Below are positions 61,602-64,000 of a stretch of 64,000 nucleotides of DNA, piece after piece; the first letter of the stretch is position 1; every line of letters begins with the position of its first letter. Source of the DNA: Hymenobacter chitinivorans DSM 11115 (GTDB lineage: Bacteria > Bacteroidota > Bacteroidia > Cytophagales > Hymenobacteraceae); the NCBI RefSeq assembly GCF_002797555.1, contig NZ_PGFA01000001.1, positions 434,001 through 498,000 of the forward strand, in the 5' to 3' direction. The notes under the pieces were generated by a model, which did not search any database, was not told the origin of the DNA, and saw only the letters and a list, made by a program, of their open reading frames with translations. The position numbers and the translations under genes were made by a program.

Positions 61602-61947
61602 GGGAGGAAGTAGTCGGGAAGAAAAGCAGGCCGGTGGGAGCTGCCGTTCGAGGGTGGTTCAAAAAGGTTGGAGCGTCAGAAAGGCCCGCGGGAGAAATCT
61701 TGCGGGCAATATCCTCTGTCATCCTGAGCAAAGCGAAGGTCCTTCCTGGCCTTGGTGACAAGTTTCCTTCAACGTCAGGCCCAGTGCCGCATCAGCAACA
61801 AAAGGCATTGGTGCATTGGTATAACCTTCAGTGGGCTAGGGGGGCAGGTCCTTCGGCTGCGCCGCAGGATGACAGCCTAAACAACGTCAGCACGCGAGAT
61901 TCTTCGGGCTCTACTTGATGCGCAGAATGCTCGGAACGACAGTCTGT
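61602..61947. repeat. Gap between xdhA and xdhB with family copy 3 palindrome
   Basis: CTGTCATCCT at 61716-61725 pairs with AGGATGACAG at 61866-61875, with GCGAAGGTCCTTCC and CAGGTCCTTCGGC inside. It matches copies 1 and 2. A GTCAGCACGCGAGA-type stretch (61882-61946) resembles 23165-23220. No gene or promoter box was recognised in the gap. Confidence 0.8.
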
Positions 61948-63381
61948 TTACACCAGCTCGCGGAAGCTGAGGCGCTCGGGGAAAAACTGCAGGAAGTGGG
62001 CAAACAGCAGTTGGCGCAGCAGCAGGCGCTTGTATTCCACCGTGCCGCGGGCGTCGCTGATGGGACTGATTTCGGTCTGGGCAATTTCGTGGGCCGCGGC
62101 TACGGTGTCGGCCGTAATTTCCTTGCCCGCCAGATAGGCTGAGGTGCGGGCCAGCAGCAGGGGCGTGGGCCCGACGCCGCCGGCCGAAACCCGGGCTTCC
62201 TGCACAAAGCCGTTATCCGCCCGCAGCCACATGGCCGAGTTGACGCTGGCAATATCGAGGTGGGTGCGCTTGGATACTTTTTCGAAGTTGAACAAGTCGC
62301 CGGGCTGGGGAGCTGTAAAGCGAATGTCCAGCACCTGCTCGTCGGCCGTTTTGGTTAGGGTTTTGTAGCCGCTGTAGAGCTCCCGCAGCGGAATTTCCCG
62401 GCTCGGCCGGCCCAGGGCACCCACCGTTACGGTAGCATTCAGGGCCAGGAAAAAGATGGTCAAATCACCGATGGGCGAGGCGTTGATGAAGTTGCCGGCC
62501 ACCGTGCCCATGTTGCGAATCGGCGTGGAGGATACCAGCTTCATGTAGCCGTGCAAGCCGGGAAACAGCTCCTGCATAAGCGGGGAGGAGCGCAGGTTTT
62601 CGGCCGTGGTAGCGGCGCCCAATACCACCCGGCCGTCGGCTTCGCGGCGGATGCCACGCAAATCGGGCTGGTCGTAGAGCAGCTGCACGGGCACGGCCCG
62701 CACGTGCTCGGGGCGCTGCACCAGGAGGTCGGTGCCGCCGCCCAGGAGCTGGTTGTTGGTTGCTGGTTGTTGGTTGCTGGCCTGGTTCTGCAGCTCGGCT
62801 TTCAGGGCCTGCAGGCGGGCGGGAATGTCCTTGAAGTAAGTCGGTACAAACTGCTTTTCGCTGAGCCAGTCCACCACGTTGCTGGCGGGGCGCTCGGCCA
62901 GCTGCGCGGTGAGCTGGGCCGTAGCCCGCTCCAGCGACTTATAGCCGGTGCAGCGGCAGATGTTGCCGTCGATGGCGGCCAGACCGGTTTCGGTGGTGGC
63001 GGGCTTGGAACTCATACTGTGGCCGGTGAGCGACATGACGAAGCCCACGGTGCAGAAGCCGCACTGCGAGCCGCCTTCCTGCACAATGGCCTGCTGCACG
63101 GGCGTGAGCGTGCCGGCCGCGGCATTGATGCCTTCCACCGTGACGATGTGCTTGCCCTGGGCATTGCCCAGCGGCGTCAGGCAGGACGTCATCGACTGGT
63201 ACTGCAAGCTGCCGTCGGGCTGCAATTCGCCCACCAGTACGGTGCAGGCCCCACAGTCGCCCTCCCGGCAGCCGATTTTGGTGCCTTTCAGGTGCTGCTG
63301 GTAGCGCACAAAATCCAGGAGCGTACTGCCCGCGGGCTGGTCGGTGCGGATACGCTGATTGTTAAGGTAAAAATGGAGCAT
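61948..63381 (-). CDS. xdhA: Xanthine dehydrogenase-like FeS/FAD subunit
   Basis: A 477-residue subunit from ATG 63381; the frame extends far upstream without conserved features. Two [2Fe-2S] sites: Cys38, Cys43, Cys46 and Cys67, then Cys107, Cys110, Cys142 and Cys144. The FAD-binding domain begins near LLGGGTDLLVQ and includes SSTPIRNMGTVAGNFINASPIGD. It passes electrons from the molybdenum subunit to NAD+ or another acceptor. Residues 201-211 (ASNQQPATNNQ) at the domain junction are encoded by a perfect 14-nt tandem repeat and look like an insertion. Confidence 0.93.
   Translation of the reverse strand: MLHFYLNNQRIRTDQPAGSTLLDFVRYQQHLKGTKIGCREGDCGACTVLVGELQPDGSLQYQSMTSCLTPLGNAQGKHIVTVEGINAAAGTLTPVQQAIVQEGGSQCGFCTVGFVMSLTGHSMSSKPATTETGLAAIDGNICRCTGYKSLERATAQLTAQLAERPASNVVDWLSEKQFVPTYFKDIPARLQALKAELQNQASNQQPATNNQLLGGGTDLLVQRPEHVRAVPVQLLYDQPDLRGIRREADGRVVLGAATTAENLRSSPLMQELFPGLHGYMKLVSSTPIRNMGTVAGNFINASPIGDLTIFFLALNATVTVGALGRPSREIPLRELYSGYKTLTKTADEQVLDIRFTAPQPGDLFNFEKVSKRTHLDIASVNSAMWLRADNGFVQEARVSAGGVGPTPLLLARTSAYLAGKEITADTVAAAHEIAQTEISPISDARGTVEYKRLLLRQLLFAHFLQFFPERLSFRELV
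62751..62778. repeat. In-frame tandem repeat inside xdhA
   Basis: Two perfect copies of GGTTGTTGGTTGCT (62751-62764 and 62765-62778). The word is like the repeat palindrome at 3000-3085. 28 nt is not a multiple of three, but the reading frame is open through it. Confidence 0.9.
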
Positions 63382-63508
63382 GCGGAGAGAAAAAAACCAA
63401 AGCCAAGAGCGGAAGTTAGTAAAAAGTCGGCACGCGGTAAAGTGTCGGCGCCGGGCGGGCCGCCTACCGCGTGGTTTGGCCCTGGGCCCGCCGGGTTCAG
63501 TAAGCACG

Positions 63509-63545
63509 AAAAAGCCCGCCGCCCCAAACGGGCCAGCGGGCTTGC
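63509..63545 (-). terminator. Terminator after the outer-membrane protein gene
   Basis: AAAAAGCCCGCCG, loop, CAGCGGGCTT. It reads as hairpin plus T-run on the minus strand, 18 nt after the stop at 63563. Confidence 0.8.
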
Positions 63546-63562
63546 CTGGCTGATTAAAGTTC

Positions 63563-64000
63563 TTAGCGGCGGCCCGTCGGGATGCGGAACTGCAGGCCGA
63601 TGGAGGGAATAAAAGTGATGCCGCTGAGCTTGGTAGTCTTGTTGTTGAGCAGCTGATACTGGCCGTAGTTCTGGTAATACAGGGCCAGGGCCGGCACCAC
63701 GTAGGCGTAGCGGAAACCCAGCTTGGCATTGAGGAACGCGCCGTACGAGGAGAAATCCTGCTTGCCCAGCGGCAGGCTCGGAATCAGCTGGTTGTTGGTG
63801 TAAATGTTCCGGGGCTCGAAGCCGTAGCGCAAAAACGTGTGCGCGTACACTACACCGTAGGAAATGGCCCCGATTTCCTCTTCCGGCCCGAAGGAATGGC
63901 TGAACACGAGCGGCACCATCAGGTCGTTGCGGTTGGCCGTGAATTGCAGCAGGCTGTTGATGTTGTCGAGGAAGGGCAAATCGGGCAGCTTGGCGCGCTG
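63563..64000 (-). CDS. Outer-membrane beta-barrel protein, C-terminal part (5' end outside the window)
   Basis: The frame is open to base 64000 and has no internal start that fits; the 145 visible codons are the C-terminal part. Alternating hydrophobic and aromatic residues (LMVPLVFSHSFGPEEEIGAISYGVVYAHTF, LGFRYAYVVPALALYYQNYGQY) and the end FIPSIGLQFRI suggest strands of an outer-membrane barrel. No family assigned. It lies upstream of xdhA on the same strand, behind its own terminator, so it is probably not part of the hydroxylase operon. Confidence 0.7.
   Translation of the reverse strand, partial: QRAKLPDLPFLDNINSLLQFTANRNDLMVPLVFSHSFGPEEEIGAISYGVVYAHTFLRYGFEPRNIYTNNQLIPSLPLGKQDFSSYGAFLNAKLGFRYAYVVPALALYYQNYGQYQLLNNKTTKLSGITFIPSIGLQFRIPTGRR

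Noticed and set aside
1..64000. tRNA, rRNA or insertion sequences
   Set aside because: I looked for T-loop motifs, rRNA words and transposase motifs in the spacers and found none; a covariance-model search would be decisive.

Overview
The window looks like a piece of chromosome from a GC-rich Bacteroidota bacterium, most likely Hymenobacter or a close relative (Cytophagales). The evidence is the gene content: type IX secretion (T9SS) C-terminal sorting domains, tandem DUF3857/transglutaminase proteins, an S46 dipeptidyl-peptidase, a PorV/PorQ-like protein, an IPExxxVDY protein beside pyruvate kinase, and a Bacteroidetes-type Tgt. In addition, several genes have a Bacteroidetes -7 promoter box (TAnnTTTG) just upstream. 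The genus is inferred from general resemblance, not from a search.

Layout. 0-10.5 kb: the 3' end of a DUF3160 gene; a leftward group of an EamA permease, an LptF/LptG-type permease and tgt; divergent from it a glycosyltransferase overlapping an ECF sigma factor; rsmG; a YheT-like hydrolase; a DUF4142 lipoprotein; an MFS carrier. 10.7-24.5 kb is mostly housekeeping: rpsT, two tandem secreted paralogues, pyk, an IPExxxVDY protein, acpP-fabF-rnc, a glutamine-dependent nadE, an ECF sigma factor with a small membrane partner, lgt, a beta-propeller lipoprotein and yidD. 24.6-40.7 kb is envelope and secretion: an S46 peptidase, a PorV/PorQ-like barrel coupled to a helix-hairpin-helix outer-membrane protein, a 1200-residue secreted metalloprotease, a small protein resembling only that protease's propeptide, and three consecutive DUF3857/transglutaminase proteins. 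40.8-49.2 kb is mixed and accessory: an MFS carrier, a helix-turn-helix gene broken by one in-frame stop, a lipoprotein, an M28 peptidase, several small genes, and a purE-purK pair that reads as betaproteobacterial. 49.7-55.1 kb is one giant beta-helix surface-protein gene lying between two homologous 0.2 kb repeats. 55.5-64 kb holds an ABC exporter, a DUF4136 lipoprotein, a three-gene molybdenum hydroxylase locus (FeS/FAD subunit, Mo subunit, XdhC) and the C-terminal part of an outer-membrane barrel.

A recurring feature is large inverted structures between genes. Some have arms made of degenerate 7-14 nt tandem repeats (around 1.8, 3.0, 7.1 and 18.9 kb). Others share a CATCCTGA/GAAGGACCTT core (6.2, 42.1 and 61.7 kb). 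A repeat of the first kind also appears in frame inside a coding gene, at the interdomain linker of the FeS/FAD subunit. No rRNA, tRNA, CRISPR array, transposase or phage gene was seen. The points most worth following up are the propeptide-only protein beside the metalloprotease, the short-period repeat families, the repeats flanking the surface-protein gene, the loss of catalytic residues in two of the three transglutaminase-like proteins, and the foreign-looking purEK.
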